Part shown: positions 34,228-43,661 of the stretch, one piece after another
How the letters are laid out: each line of letters starts with the position of its first letter
Position numbering within the stretch: the stretch's first letter is position 1
Assembly (NCBI GenBank): GCA_024742305.1
Contig: JANSYQ010000007.1
Location: forward strand, 1-64,000
DNA: 64,000 bases
Reading direction: 5' to 3'
Source: a bacterium
GTDB lineage: Bacteria; Bacteroidota; Bacteroidia; Flavobacteriales_D; Crocinitomicaceae
The notes under the pieces: generated by a model
Database searches by the model: none
The model's input: only the letters and a program-made list of their open reading frames with translations
What the model was told of the DNA's origin: nothing
Made by a program: the position numbers and the translations under genes

Positions 34228-36639
34228 TTACTCCGAATAGATACGTTTGGTGTAACGTCCAACATCAGTTTGAACTGTAACAAAGTACCAACCTTGGTCT
34301 AACGGCATGTTGGTGGTCTTACAGTCCACTGTTTCGTAGTCTTTCCATTCTGCGATTTTCTGCCCAATACCATTGGTGATATTGACGTCGTATCTTCCTG
34401 TGTGCTCCGCAACACAGATTGATACCTGCTCATTGATGTAGGTAATTTGCACCTCATCACGCAAAGATTCATCCAAAAAAGCAGTGGATTCATTTTCAAT
34501 GACAAAATTTACCGTATCCGAACACCCTGACGCGTCGGTGATTATGACTTCATAACTTCCCGGACTCAACGTATCCACATAATCCGAGATCACATTGGAG
34601 TCCATTACGTAAGTAAAAGGCGGGTTTCCTCCCCAAATGTAAAACTGCACCGTTCCATCCTGCTGATCTGTGTAAGGCGTCGTGAAAAATTGGGTTGAAA
34701 ATTGTCCCTGAGCGCCCACAGTAACAAAGCCAGAGTCTACGCATCCGTAAATGGAGTGAATCCAATAATTATACGTGTTTGGAATCACATCAATGATACT
34801 TCCTCCAACTGTTCCGTTGCTCCAAATTATGGAGTCCACAATGGTAGGGTCAAGTGGAGAAACTTCAGCATAGCCAAGACTTCCGGGTCCGCAGTCAGCA
34901 TCTATAACAATGGTTTGATGCGGAACATCGTCATGGAACGTCAATACCAAATCGTACGACTGAAACAAACTGTCTCCAACTTGGTTTTCTGCCGTGAAGG
35001 AATAGGTTCCGGAAGAGTTTACATTAATGAACGGAGTTGTGGCTCCTGTGCTCCATTGGTAATTGGTTAATCCTGGAATTCCAATTTGGATGTTGTCACC
35101 CAAACAAAGGTCGTTGCTTGGAAGTCCTGTTGGAATTGTTACTTGAACTAGCGTTTTTTCAAGTATTTCATAATCGTTGTTGGTCGGTAGGTTAAATCGC
35201 TTTGCTACATTTCCATTGGGAAAAGTCACTATGACTGAGTCAACGAAATCCGAATTTTCTACACCAAAAATCATGTGTTGTGAATTTTGGGCACACAATC
35301 CACTTCCAGCAAGTACGGTTTGAGTTTGGCAAGTATTGTTCGCATACACCTTAATGGTTGACCCAAGTGCCATTCTATTGCTCTCCGTACCTACGGCTGT
35401 AATTCGCACATATTTATTGGCATTTCCTCCGTTTAAGAGGATGTTAGAGGGCGTCCCATCATTAAGAACCACTATATCATAAAAACCGTCATGATTGATA
35501 TCTCCTTTAACGGCTGAATGTGAAGTATGAATGAGGTTCGCTTGGATGGAGTCGGTAGCATTGTGGAACGTTACTCCTTGATTATTTTGAAAGAATACGG
35601 AGGATAACGTTGGATTATTGATGGTATCCACGAATCCCGTTGAAATAAACAAGTCTTCGTAACTGTCGTTATTGTAATCAATCCAAAGCCCTCCCCAAGC
35701 AAACGCTTGATGATTGAGTCCCAATGACGGAGCGACGTTCGTAAAAGAATTACCAAAGTTATTCTTATACAATTTGTAGTCTAAAGGCATACCGTTCCAC
35801 ATCGTTCCGTTGGCAGCATCTGACTTAAAGACATCCTGGAAGCCATCGTTATCGTAGTCAGAAATGGAGAGACTCATAGGAAAATGTCCGTCGTTATCTA
35901 TCCCCATACTTGTGGCAGAAGCAGTGTAATTGCCTTGTCCATCATTCAAGTACAATTCATCTTGAAAATCATGACGATCATTAACCAAAGTCAGGTCGAG
36001 GTGACTGTCATTGTTGGCATCAAACCACACTGATTGAAAAGTAGAGGAGAGTCCGTTGTCAATGTTCAGCATCATTGCTTTTTCATTGAATGTGCCATTT
36101 CCTTGATTTTCATAATACTGGTTGGGAACTGGATTTAAACTACTGGCGAGCCAATACACACAAACATAGATATCTACATCGCCATCCTCGTCTGGGTCAG
36201 CTACACTCACGCCAAATGCCTCAAAAGCCGAGGTGTCGAAACCTGCAGCGGCAGTGACATCGGTGAATTGCAAGTTGCCATCATTCGCGTACATTCTAAT
36301 TCCCATGTCATGAAAAGAGCAAAAGAGGTCAAGGTCACCGTCGTTATCATAATCCAGCCAAGTTAGTTGCCGAACTTTCCCAGGCGCATAAAGTCCCGGC
36401 TCTACTTTTACAAAAGAGCCCAATTCGTTTCGATAAAAATAGATGGAGTCAACATTGGTTGGAAAGGTTAGGTCGTCCCAGCCGTCTTCATCAAAGTCGT
36501 AAAATGACATTCCGTTACCAAAGTTGATAGAGGTGTTTTGAATTAACGTTATTCCTTGCTGCACAGCGACATCTGTGAAATTTTGTGATAGCACAGGGTA
36601 GCTGAAGAAAAGCGAAATAATGAATAACAGTTCTTTCAT
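34228..36639 (-). CDS. FG-GAP/VCBS repeat protein with ASPIC/UnbV domain, T9SS-sorted
   Basis: An 803-residue secreted protein with a signal peptide (ending YPVLSQ). Seven or more FG-GAP/VCBS-type calcium-binding motifs are seen (DFDEDGWDDL, DYDNDGDLDLF, DPDEDGDVDIYV, DANNDSHLDLTL, DYDNDGFQDVF, DYNNDSYEDLF, DINHDGFYDIV). They are followed by an ASPIC/UnbV domain (about 395-460: GSTIKVYANNTCQTQTVLAGSG, QHMIFGVEN, VIVTFPNG), Ig-like repeats, and a C-terminal T9SS-type domain. Its start overlaps the haloperoxidase gene by four bases, so the two are made together. Role: probably a surface beta-propeller protein; ligand unknown. Confidence 0.9.
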   Translation of the reverse strand: MKELLFIISLFFSYPVLSQNFTDVAVQQGITLIQNTSINFGNGMSFYDFDEDGWDDLTFPTNVDSIYFYRNELGSFVKVEPGLYAPGKVRQLTWLDYDNDGDLDLFCSFHDMGIRMYANDGNLQFTDVTAAAGFDTSAFEAFGVSVADPDEDGDVDIYVCVYWLASSLNPVPNQYYENQGNGTFNEKAMMLNIDNGLSSTFQSVWFDANNDSHLDLTLVNDRHDFQDELYLNDGQGNYTASATSMGIDNDGHFPMSLSISDYDNDGFQDVFKSDAANGTMWNGMPLDYKLYKNNFGNSFTNVAPSLGLNHQAFAWGGLWIDYNNDSYEDLFISTGFVDTINNPTLSSVFFQNNQGVTFHNATDSIQANLIHTSHSAVKGDINHDGFYDIVVLNDGTPSNILLNGGNANKYVRITAVGTESNRMALGSTIKVYANNTCQTQTVLAGSGLCAQNSQHMIFGVENSDFVDSVIVTFPNGNVAKRFNLPTNNDYEILEKTLVQVTIPTGLPSNDLCLGDNIQIGIPGLTNYQWSTGATTPFINVNSSGTYSFTAENQVGDSLFQSYDLVLTFHDDVPHQTIVIDADCGPGSLGYAEVSPLDPTIVDSIIWSNGTVGGSIIDVIPNTYNYWIHSIYGCVDSGFVTVGAQGQFSTQFFTTPYTDQQDGTVQFYIWGGNPPFTYVMDSNVISDYVDTLSPGSYEVIITDASGCSDTVNFVIENESTAFLDESLRDEVQITYINEQVSICVAEHTGRYDVNITNGIGQKIAEWKDYETVDCKTTNMPLDQGWYFVTVQTDVGRYTKRIYSE

Positions 36640-39600
36640 CGTACAAGAAGTTTATAATTCGCGCTTCCATAGCTGAGCATGTACCAACCTGCAGATAGAT
36701 GGATTCGCTCTGAGATAAACTGATTGTTTTGCTTCGTCATAACGATGGGTGGCATTTGCTGCCCTACGGCATTGATACATCTGACCTCAATCGTATTGTC
36801 TCCCGTTTCCAGTCCTTGCAAGGTCAGAATGCTACCTTCAGTCGCTGGGTTGGGATAAAGAATTATCGATTCACTCGACAGTTCATTAAGTCCAAGCAAA
36901 GGTTGAATTTCAAGGAATTCTAACTCCGAATAAGTCAATTGATCATTTCCGGCAAGATCTTTCGCTGTTTCTAATGTCACATCTACCAAGGTCGTCTGAG
37001 AAGGCACTCCAAGCAATTCATAGATCACTTCAAAGCTCGTAGCATTTACCCAATTACTCGATACCATCGGGAAGTTGACTGGAATGGCGGATAGTTGTAC
37101 ATCGGGCATTTGTGAGGCTCGCATAGGTTCGTCGTAAACAGCAATTACCTCCCAAGGCTGGCCCCACTCGTTGATCACGGAAGTATTTGCGTACAGCCCA
37201 ATGATTTGAGGGTTTTTAGTATCCAAGGAAATCAACCCATTTTCTGAATAGATCGACATCACATTACCGGAACCATCTTCTGCGAAGGAAACTTCTATGT
37301 CAATCGGAGACACTTCAATATTTTCATCGATCACTTGGAAACGAGCCCTGTAGGTCATACTATCAATGAAATAGCTTTGCGGCACGTTGTATTGAATAGA
37401 TCCGTTAATGGGTTGTCCCGCTATGTGGTTGACCAAAGGAACAACGCTTGTATCTAATGGTTCATCAAAAGTTACGTCTACGTAATACTCTGTAGAACCG
37501 AGGAGACTATCACTTACTATTGTTTCATTCGGAAGAATGGATACTACTTCGGGTGATTTCATATCGCTCCAAAGAACGTTGCTAACAAGCGAATCTACCG
37601 GCAAGTTTCCAGCTTCGTCCGTATTATTCGATACTTGTAAGTCTAGTGAGATTAAGTTATTGGTATTCGAGAACACGAAGAATTCAGCTTGAAGGGTGAA
37701 CTCATCCAACCAAATCGTTTGGCTCATATTCTGTAGAAGCGAAGTGTACGGCGATCCTTGGTCAAAAAAGTTCAGTACCGGTACCAATACCGTGTCCATC
37801 GCTTCGTCGAATGTGATGTCTACCGTAAATTGCGGACTGGCCAAATCTTCTTGACTTATCAAAGCTTCGGTTGACACTGCTGAAATAATGGTTGGATTTT
37901 CCGTGTCAATTTCGAATGAAGCCGCCAAGCCAACAGAATCCATTAGGTTGCCTTGTGTATCTGTTCCAGTTTGAACACTCATGGTAATGGCATCCACCGT
38001 TTCATCGAAATCATCAATGGAGAAAATAGCGAGATACGTTGTATCATTTTGCCAAGAAGAACTTCCTTGGAGGGTTAATGTTGGGTTGAGGTAATTCGTA
38101 CCGCTAAATTGAATTGTAGGTGCAATGGAGGTATCACACGGCTCATCAAAAAATAGGTCGATGGACAAGGATTGCGCAGTACTTGGATCATTAAGAATGG
38201 CAAGATTGCTTTGATAATTGCTCACCAATGGACTTTTCGTATCCACGAGGAACAGATTTTTGAAAGTATAGGAGGGAAGATTGATGGCGTTACCCGTTGT
38301 AAGATTGTCCAATGCCAAATCAGTATCCCAAATTTCAATGGAACTGGTCAACGCATCCATGATGATGACCAATTCTGTAGAATCGATCCAGTAATAACCT
38401 TGTTGCGCCACCGCTGTTCCTAAAGTCGGAGTGATGAACGTAAGATTGGGTACTACAGAAGTGTCCATCGGAACACTAAAACCGAAGTTCAACTCGAAGG
38501 TAGTTCCCATGTCTGTCCGCGTAATCAGACTGTCTGTAGTCGCTGCAAAAGTGAGTGCTGCTTCGTTAATAGAGAAAATGGAGTCGGCGTGTAATGATGC
38601 TTGCGGCCCAACCACATCACCTATATGTCTTCCTGGAATATCATCAATAGGCGGGTGGATTCCTCCCCAAATTCTCGATAAACTGCATTGATCGGAGGCA
38701 TCCATGTAGGTCGCCCATTGCAAAACGATAGTGTCACTCGGGCCTTCTTCAAACTGTAGAAATTCGTTCATTGGAGCAAGAAATTCTCCCATTCCTCCCG
38801 GGAAGTATGCAGAGCCGGTCATAAATTCCATCGTATGAGCCGCAGCTCTTGAAAAGGTTGAGTGTCCCGAAACGAATCCAGCAAATGGCGGTGTTACAAA
38901 GGTTGGACGCTGGTAGGGCCACCATTCTTCTGCCAGGATCCATCCAACACCAGCAACATCTACTTGCGGGTTGTTGATGTATTCATGTCCCTTCCAGGTA
39001 AACAGTTTGATTTTTCCAACATTTTCGTTCCACTGACCGGCCAGCGTGTCTCCTATTTGAACAACCTCAACAAAACCGGGCATGAGCGGAATTCCATTTG
39101 GATCGTAATTCAATTCGTTGGTATCTGAACTCTGTCCTTGATCCGCCATATATCGAATGGCAGAAACTGGGCGCAGATAGTCGTAATATCCTTTTAAGCT
39201 CCACGCGGCAATGGCGGCATCATGTAAGGTTCCTCCCAAGGCGAGTTGTGCTTTTACATCATATTCCAAAGGATCCAGCACAGGTCCAACTCCTTTCCAT
39301 TGACGCACAAAAGTCGGTTGATCGGTTACGTAGTGATAAATTTCATACCAGTGTCCCGGAGGCGTTTCTGAGTCAATACCATCTGCCCAAAATTCTGCGA
39401 GAACTCTCGCGTAATCGGCGCGGGGAACAATTTGTGGTGTATACGGCATTCCCGTTACGGGATTAACGGCATGTCCAACACCTGGGTCGCCTCCATTAAC
39501 GAGGTCGTAAAACGAGGTGTAAGCGGTCGAGTCGTTCGGGTCAGGATACCATAAATTGTTTCCGATAGATGCCGGAGAGATGTCCCAAAGAACCCCGTCA

Positions 39601-40493
39601 TCTGGGTCCAAATGTGATTGCCAAACACTCACCAACGTATGGTTCCATTTGTAAAAGGAGTCCCAAGCAGACGAATCTCCAACCGTTAAGAACGCGGGTT
39701 GCATGGTATCGAAATACACTTTAAAGGTCATTCCGTCACGCGTAATTTCTTGAGCCGCAGCCGTGTCTAGAGCAAAGGGATTCACACTTCCCCATTCCGG
39801 CGACAAGTGCGGTTGGGTTGTTGTTATTAAGTTTCCAGATTGGTCAATGAGTATGTCTAATGAGAGCGGTTGCCAGTGGTTTGGATCCTGAATGTCAGGA
39901 TTACCAGCCGTTGACATTTCCAGGGGTGGATTCAGTTGAGTGTAAAACGTGTTGTCAAAGTCATTGATTTCATTGGAACCATCCGTCAACCCATACAATT
40001 GAATTTGTTCAGCAAGGTAATTTCCGAAAGCGGCTGCTCCATCATTGACGTAATCTGTCGAAGTGAACGATGGGTCATACCCGTATTGATTCATCAGTTG
40101 ATTGGCAAGAGCGAGCGTAGCGCTATAATCGGGTGAATTGGAGTACCGGTTTTCAATGAATCGATAGGAGGCGTAGCAAATGGCTTCTGTTCTCGCTTGT
40201 TCCACATTCCCGGGAATGGCTATTCCGCTAAAAGGCATTGTAAACCCATAATGAGTTTTTCCAAGGTAGTAGGTGGATTTCGATGGATCGTATGCAGCCC
40301 AGGCATCATAACAAATGATGGAATGATGATACAAGTTGCGCGCATGAACAGTCGGTCGAGCATAATCGTTCCTTATGGCTTCAAGGATAAGATTGTTCCA
40401 ATTGCGTGCCGCCGAGTTGTTTTGGGCATTTATAAAAAAGGGTGCAAGTGTCACCAAAGACACCAATATAAAGGTAAATCGTGTAGTTCTCAT
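36636..40493 (-). CDS. vanadium-haloperoxidase-like PAP2 protein with Ig-like repeats, T9SS-sorted
   Basis: A 1285-residue secreted protein from the ATG giving signal peptide MRTTRFTFILVSLVTLAPFFINAQ; an upstream start would add 22 residues. The first half is a PAP2/vanadium-dependent haloperoxidase domain with all three vanadate-binding motifs: KGYYDYLRP (about 433-441), FVSGHSTFSR (about 539-548) and SRIWGGIHPPID (about 606-617). The second half has about five Ig-like repeats marked by FDEPLDTSVVP, and the end (ILYPNPATEGS to LLVR) is a T9SS domain. It may oxidise halide with H2O2 or act as a phosphatase. The fusion to Ig repeats is long. Confidence 0.88.
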   Translation of the reverse strand: MRTTRFTFILVSLVTLAPFFINAQNNSAARNWNNLILEAIRNDYARPTVHARNLYHHSIICYDAWAAYDPSKSTYYLGKTHYGFTMPFSGIAIPGNVEQARTEAICYASYRFIENRYSNSPDYSATLALANQLMNQYGYDPSFTSTDYVNDGAAAFGNYLAEQIQLYGLTDGSNEINDFDNTFYTQLNPPLEMSTAGNPDIQDPNHWQPLSLDILIDQSGNLITTTQPHLSPEWGSVNPFALDTAAAQEITRDGMTFKVYFDTMQPAFLTVGDSSAWDSFYKWNHTLVSVWQSHLDPDDGVLWDISPASIGNNLWYPDPNDSTAYTSFYDLVNGGDPGVGHAVNPVTGMPYTPQIVPRADYARVLAEFWADGIDSETPPGHWYEIYHYVTDQPTFVRQWKGVGPVLDPLEYDVKAQLALGGTLHDAAIAAWSLKGYYDYLRPVSAIRYMADQGQSSDTNELNYDPNGIPLMPGFVEVVQIGDTLAGQWNENVGKIKLFTWKGHEYINNPQVDVAGVGWILAEEWWPYQRPTFVTPPFAGFVSGHSTFSRAAAHTMEFMTGSAYFPGGMGEFLAPMNEFLQFEEGPSDTIVLQWATYMDASDQCSLSRIWGGIHPPIDDIPGRHIGDVVGPQASLHADSIFSINEAALTFAATTDSLITRTDMGTTFELNFGFSVPMDTSVVPNLTFITPTLGTAVAQQGYYWIDSTELVIIMDALTSSIEIWDTDLALDNLTTGNAINLPSYTFKNLFLVDTKSPLVSNYQSNLAILNDPSTAQSLSIDLFFDEPCDTSIAPTIQFSGTNYLNPTLTLQGSSSWQNDTTYLAIFSIDDFDETVDAITMSVQTGTDTQGNLMDSVGLAASFEIDTENPTIISAVSTEALISQEDLASPQFTVDITFDEAMDTVLVPVLNFFDQGSPYTSLLQNMSQTIWLDEFTLQAEFFVFSNTNNLISLDLQVSNNTDEAGNLPVDSLVSNVLWSDMKSPEVVSILPNETIVSDSLLGSTEYYVDVTFDEPLDTSVVPLVNHIAGQPINGSIQYNVPQSYFIDSMTYRARFQVIDENIEVSPIDIEVSFAEDGSGNVMSIYSENGLISLDTKNPQIIGLYANTSVINEWGQPWEVIAVYDEPMRASQMPDVQLSAIPVNFPMVSSNWVNATSFEVIYELLGVPSQTTLVDVTLETAKDLAGNDQLTYSELEFLEIQPLLGLNELSSESIILYPNPATEGSILTLQGLETGDNTIEVRCINAVGQQMPPIVMTKQNNQFISERIHLSAGWYMLSYGSANYKLLVR

Positions 40494-40612
40494 AGTATCG
40501 TTCCACAAAGATCGAAGAATGCCATGAATTATAAAAACAATTCCCTTGGTTTTGAACACTTTGGCAATAAGATGTTAAATAAGCCAGTGCTGCTTGAATA
40601 TTCTGCTTGAAT

Positions 40613-41356
40613 CTACCTTTTCACTACCTTAAAAGTTGTCATAAATGGAATGTCTCTTGGGTTCCAATCAATTACTAATCCTTCGGCGAGATCAATAGCA
40701 TTTTCTTTCCCGTAAAGTAGTTCGCAGAGAAACAAAGAAGCCTCGAAACTTTTCGCTCCACCAACAGAGGTAATGAATTTACCATCATGTACAAACCAAA
40801 CGCTATCTTCAACGATTGGAGCTTCGAACATGTCTCGCATGGCTTCTAAATCTGCCGGGAAGGTAGTGCAGTGTTTTCCATCCAATAAACCTGTTTTTGC
40901 CAAAAGGAAAGCGCCGTCACAATGTGAAGTCACCCAAGTGGCTTTCTCAGCTGTTTTCCTTACAAAATCGATCAGTTTTTCGTCTTCAAGATCACTATCA
41001 AGATGGTGTTCAGCACTAGGAATTACAAAGATGTCGATGTGTGGTAGCTCGTCCGTTAGAAAGTTGAAATCGGGAGTAATTTTCAATCCTTCGAAAGTTG
41101 TAATTGGTTGGCTGGTATTCGATACCGTGAAGAGGTTCATTCCTTTCTTTACATCGCGAAATCGAACATGATCAAAGATATCCCAAGGCGCCGTGAATTC
41201 CGTATTGTATGTGCCGTTGGTGATAAGAAATGCCACATTGTAGTTGCCTTCTTTGAGCTGAACAGTAGGTTTTGATGGCTTTTTCTTATTGTTAGAGGAT
41301 GCTGAACAGGAGAGGAGAGTTCCAATTAGCACGATGGGTAGAATGAATTTGAACAT
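40613..41356 (-). CDS. DJ-1/PfpI-like lipoprotein
   Basis: A 247-residue lipoprotein (signal ending GTLLSCS, lipidated Cys17) with a class I glutamine-amidotransferase-like DJ-1/PfpI fold. The nucleophile-elbow Cys146 lies in WVTSHCDGAFLLA, preceded by IDIFVIPSAEHH and followed by GLLDGKHCTTF. This matches AraC-type regulator sensor domains and isonitrile hydratase-like proteins, but there is no DNA-binding domain and the protein is membrane-anchored in the periplasm. Function unknown. Confidence 0.88.
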   Translation of the reverse strand: MFKFILPIVLIGTLLSCSASSNNKKKPSKPTVQLKEGNYNVAFLITNGTYNTEFTAPWDIFDHVRFRDVKKGMNLFTVSNTSQPITTFEGLKITPDFNFLTDELPHIDIFVIPSAEHHLDSDLEDEKLIDFVRKTAEKATWVTSHCDGAFLLAKTGLLDGKHCTTFPADLEAMRDMFEAPIVEDSVWFVHDGKFITSVGGAKSFEASLFLCELLYGKENAIDLAEGLVIDWNPRDIPFMTTFKVVKR

Positions 41357-41371
41357 ACCTCAATGGTAAAA

Positions 41372-41409
41372 AAAATCGCCGTCAAAGTAATAACTCTAAC
41401 GGCGATTTT
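41372..41409 (-). terminator. strong rho-independent terminator
   Basis: AAAATCGCCGT (41372-41382) pairs perfectly with ACGGCGATTTT (41399-41409), an 11-bp stem with a 16-base loop. On the minus strand the stem runs into a long T tract (A run at 41368-41375 on plus). It follows the gene ending at 41425. Confidence 0.85.
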
Positions 41410-41424
41410 CTAGTATGTAATGTT

Positions 41425-42888
41425 TTATTCTACGCTAATTTGAACGGATTTAAGCTTCTTTCCATCGCGAGAAAGCAATGAAACAGTGTTCCCTGAAACC
41501 GTAGAGTAGTTCGGCAAAAGAATATATCCATTGGATAGTTTTAAATCATTCATAAAAGGCTCCATAAGTTCAATTTCTCCGCTGGAGTTAATTCTTGTCG
41601 CAACGGGAATCGTTCCTCCACTTGCAATGTCATCTTCGTCGCGGTATTTTGAAAACTGATCGTTGAAAATGTAGATCAATTCTCCGTTGATTACATGTGC
41701 CGCTGAGTACAAGGTATGCTTCGTAGTTCTCGCCGACATATTTGTTTCCAAGAGTATTTCGAAGGTTTTTTGCCCCGAAGGATTGAACCCAAGAATGTAC
41801 TCGTTTCCGTGTGTGAACGTGAAAGTGCTATTGGCCGTTGTTGGAGTGGTCTGTGCAGGGCTGGTTTTATCCATCTTCGCATCTTCTCCTGTTACGTAAG
41901 TTACTTCCCCGTTGAAATGAATTCCGGTTAACTCGAAATTAGGAGCGGGAGTGTCCAAATTGTTGTATTCTATCACCCCTTCACTTTTTCCAACGTTTCG
42001 AAAGATGAAGACGCCTGTTTGCTCTTCGTCTCCGGTGTAAACCTTGATGTCTTTTCGAAATGCTGCTGCAATCACTAGCTCTCCATTGGCATTGGTAGCG
42101 TACAGGTAGTCCCCCATAACCTCTCCTTCGGCAGCTTCCACTAAATACGTGTTTTCCAACGAAGAGGATTTTGGACTGTACTCGTGCACCAATATCTTCA
42201 CACCATCCTTCATTTTTGCCGTGTAACGATTGATGTAAACGGTTTTGTCATCTGCGATAACCGCTTCAAATCGTGCATTTTTAATAGCCAGACCTTCCAA
42301 TTCGAATTCACCTGAACTGGTTTCATTCAAATTCTCATCGAATACGCGAATCTGAAATTTTCGCGACTCTTTTTTATCAAAAGGAAGCACTCCAACCACT
42401 ACAAGATTTTTCCCATTTGGAGACGTCGCAACGATCATGCGTCCTGTGCGAAGCATTTTTTCATATCCAAACGACATGAGTTCAGTTCCCGATTCCTGAA
42501 TGGTTCCATCGGCGCTTAATTTTCTTGCCGAAAGAATGCGAGACTTTGGATCAGATTTTTGATTGTTTACAATAACGTAGGCCTGATTTCCAATACCAAG
42601 CACCTCTGAAATAGAATAAGCATCACTTAACTCACCAGGTCCGATCGTTAAGTCGGCAGTTTGAAAATTGGAACCATCTTCCGAAACGCTCGCCATTTGA
42701 TAGGCAAAGCTTGGCGACTTGAAGTAACTCGTGATATGATAATGCGTTCCGCCTGCCGTGAAACTATTCGCCTCACTGTCTTTTTGTTTTTCCATTTCTG
42801 CGGTTCCTCCCTCTTTGATGGAAAACTCTTGCGCGTAGGCTTGTAGTAGTCCGAAAGCGATGAACGCCGCTAGTGTTAGTTGTTTCAT
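41425..42888 (-). CDS. secreted beta-propeller-like protein, unknown
   Basis: A 487-residue protein with a signal peptide (LTLAAFIAFGLLQAYAQ). The body is beta-rich with regular short strands and turns (LSARKLSADGTIQES, GRMIVATSPNGKNLVVVG), fitting a propeller. It has no T9SS sorting tail and no lipid anchor, so it is probably periplasmic. No family was recognised. It is the first gene of a minus-strand transcript that ends at the terminator before the DJ-1-like gene. Confidence 0.75.
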   Translation of the reverse strand: MKQLTLAAFIAFGLLQAYAQEFSIKEGGTAEMEKQKDSEANSFTAGGTHYHITSYFKSPSFAYQMASVSEDGSNFQTADLTIGPGELSDAYSISEVLGIGNQAYVIVNNQKSDPKSRILSARKLSADGTIQESGTELMSFGYEKMLRTGRMIVATSPNGKNLVVVGVLPFDKKESRKFQIRVFDENLNETSSGEFELEGLAIKNARFEAVIADDKTVYINRYTAKMKDGVKILVHEYSPKSSSLENTYLVEAAEGEVMGDYLYATNANGELVIAAAFRKDIKVYTGDEEQTGVFIFRNVGKSEGVIEYNNLDTPAPNFELTGIHFNGEVTYVTGEDAKMDKTSPAQTTPTTANSTFTFTHGNEYILGFNPSGQKTFEILLETNMSARTTKHTLYSAAHVINGELIYIFNDQFSKYRDEDDIASGGTIPVATRINSSGEIELMEPFMNDLKLSNGYILLPNYSTVSGNTVSLLSRDGKKLKSVQISVE

Positions 42889-42943
42889 GTATGTGTAATT
42901 AAGTCGATACGTTTTGTTGTATCTGAGAATAATGATTTAAAAT

Positions 42944-43474
42944 TCATGCACGGTTTGGGTTTAAAATGGCGTACCGTAACTCATCGAATATCTGTCCGTT
43001 TTTATAAACGGATTCCGTGGCTGATCCTTCGTAAGTAAAACCGGCATTTTCCAGTACTTTTTTAGAAGCCGTGTTGTAGGAGAAGACGCCTGCATAAATA
43101 CGATGATACCGCAATTGCTCAAATCCGTAGGCAACAATCATTTTTACTGCTTGAGAGGCAATTCCCTGTCCCCAGTAGGGCTCGCCAATAAAGTAACCAA
43201 TTTCAGCATTTTTTTGGTAGATGTCCTGTTGTGGGTGAATGCCAATATTTCCGACATAAACGCCATCTTTCTCAATGCAAAACCGAAGTGTTGGGTCGGC
43301 TTCTTGCGCACTTTTGATGAAATTATCCGCATCTTCAATTGTGTACGGGTGCGGGAAATCGTTTCGAAGATTGTTAGCAATCTTTGCGTTGTTGGCAAGA
43401 AAAACCAGCTGATCTCGATCTTCGATTTGTACTTTACGTAGTGCTACGCCACTTCCCTGATGGTGGAGTTTCAT
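42944..43474 (-). CDS. GNAT acetyltransferase (RimJ/RimL-like)
   Basis: A 176-residue N-acetyltransferase. It has the GNAT motif A region in IGYFIGEPYWGQGIASQAVKMIVAYGFEQL (Q/R-x-x-G-x-A acetyl-CoA loop GQGIAS) and YNTASKKVLENAGFTYEG (motif B), typical of RimJ/RimL-type enzymes that acetylate protein N-termini or small amines. The substrate is unknown. A TATCTTTA box ends four bases before its ATG. Confidence 0.92.
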   Translation of the reverse strand: MKLHHQGSGVALRKVQIEDRDQLVFLANNAKIANNLRNDFPHPYTIEDADNFIKSAQEADPTLRFCIEKDGVYVGNIGIHPQQDIYQKNAEIGYFIGEPYWGQGIASQAVKMIVAYGFEQLRYHRIYAGVFSYNTASKKVLENAGFTYEGSATESVYKNGQIFDELRYAILNPNRA

Positions 43475-43478
43475 GCGT

Positions 43479-43486
43479 TAAAGATA
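43479..43486 (-). promoter_or_regulatory. -7-like box TATCTTTA for GNAT gene
   Basis: TATCTTTA on the minus strand differs from TAnnTTTG only in the last base and ends four bases before the ATG, the same spacing as for glyS and the AsmA gene. Confidence 0.4.
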
Positions 43487-43661
43487 GTGAATTGAAGGGC
43501 TAGAAAGAATAACTAACTACTCTTTAATTTTTATTTGATTTTAAAGGTTTGCCTTTGAAAACCGGTCTCCTTCAAAGCTGTGAGTACAAGAGTTATCGTA
43601 ATTTGTACCTCAAGAAATCATCCTCCACAACACTTTTCCTATTTTAGCAAAAACTAAAAAA

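Noticed and set aside
34228-40493. Reading the large minus-strand genes as an integrase or mobile element
   Set aside because: Both are secreted proteins with signal peptides, T9SS tails and known folds; no recombinase motif, attachment site or terminal repeat was seen.
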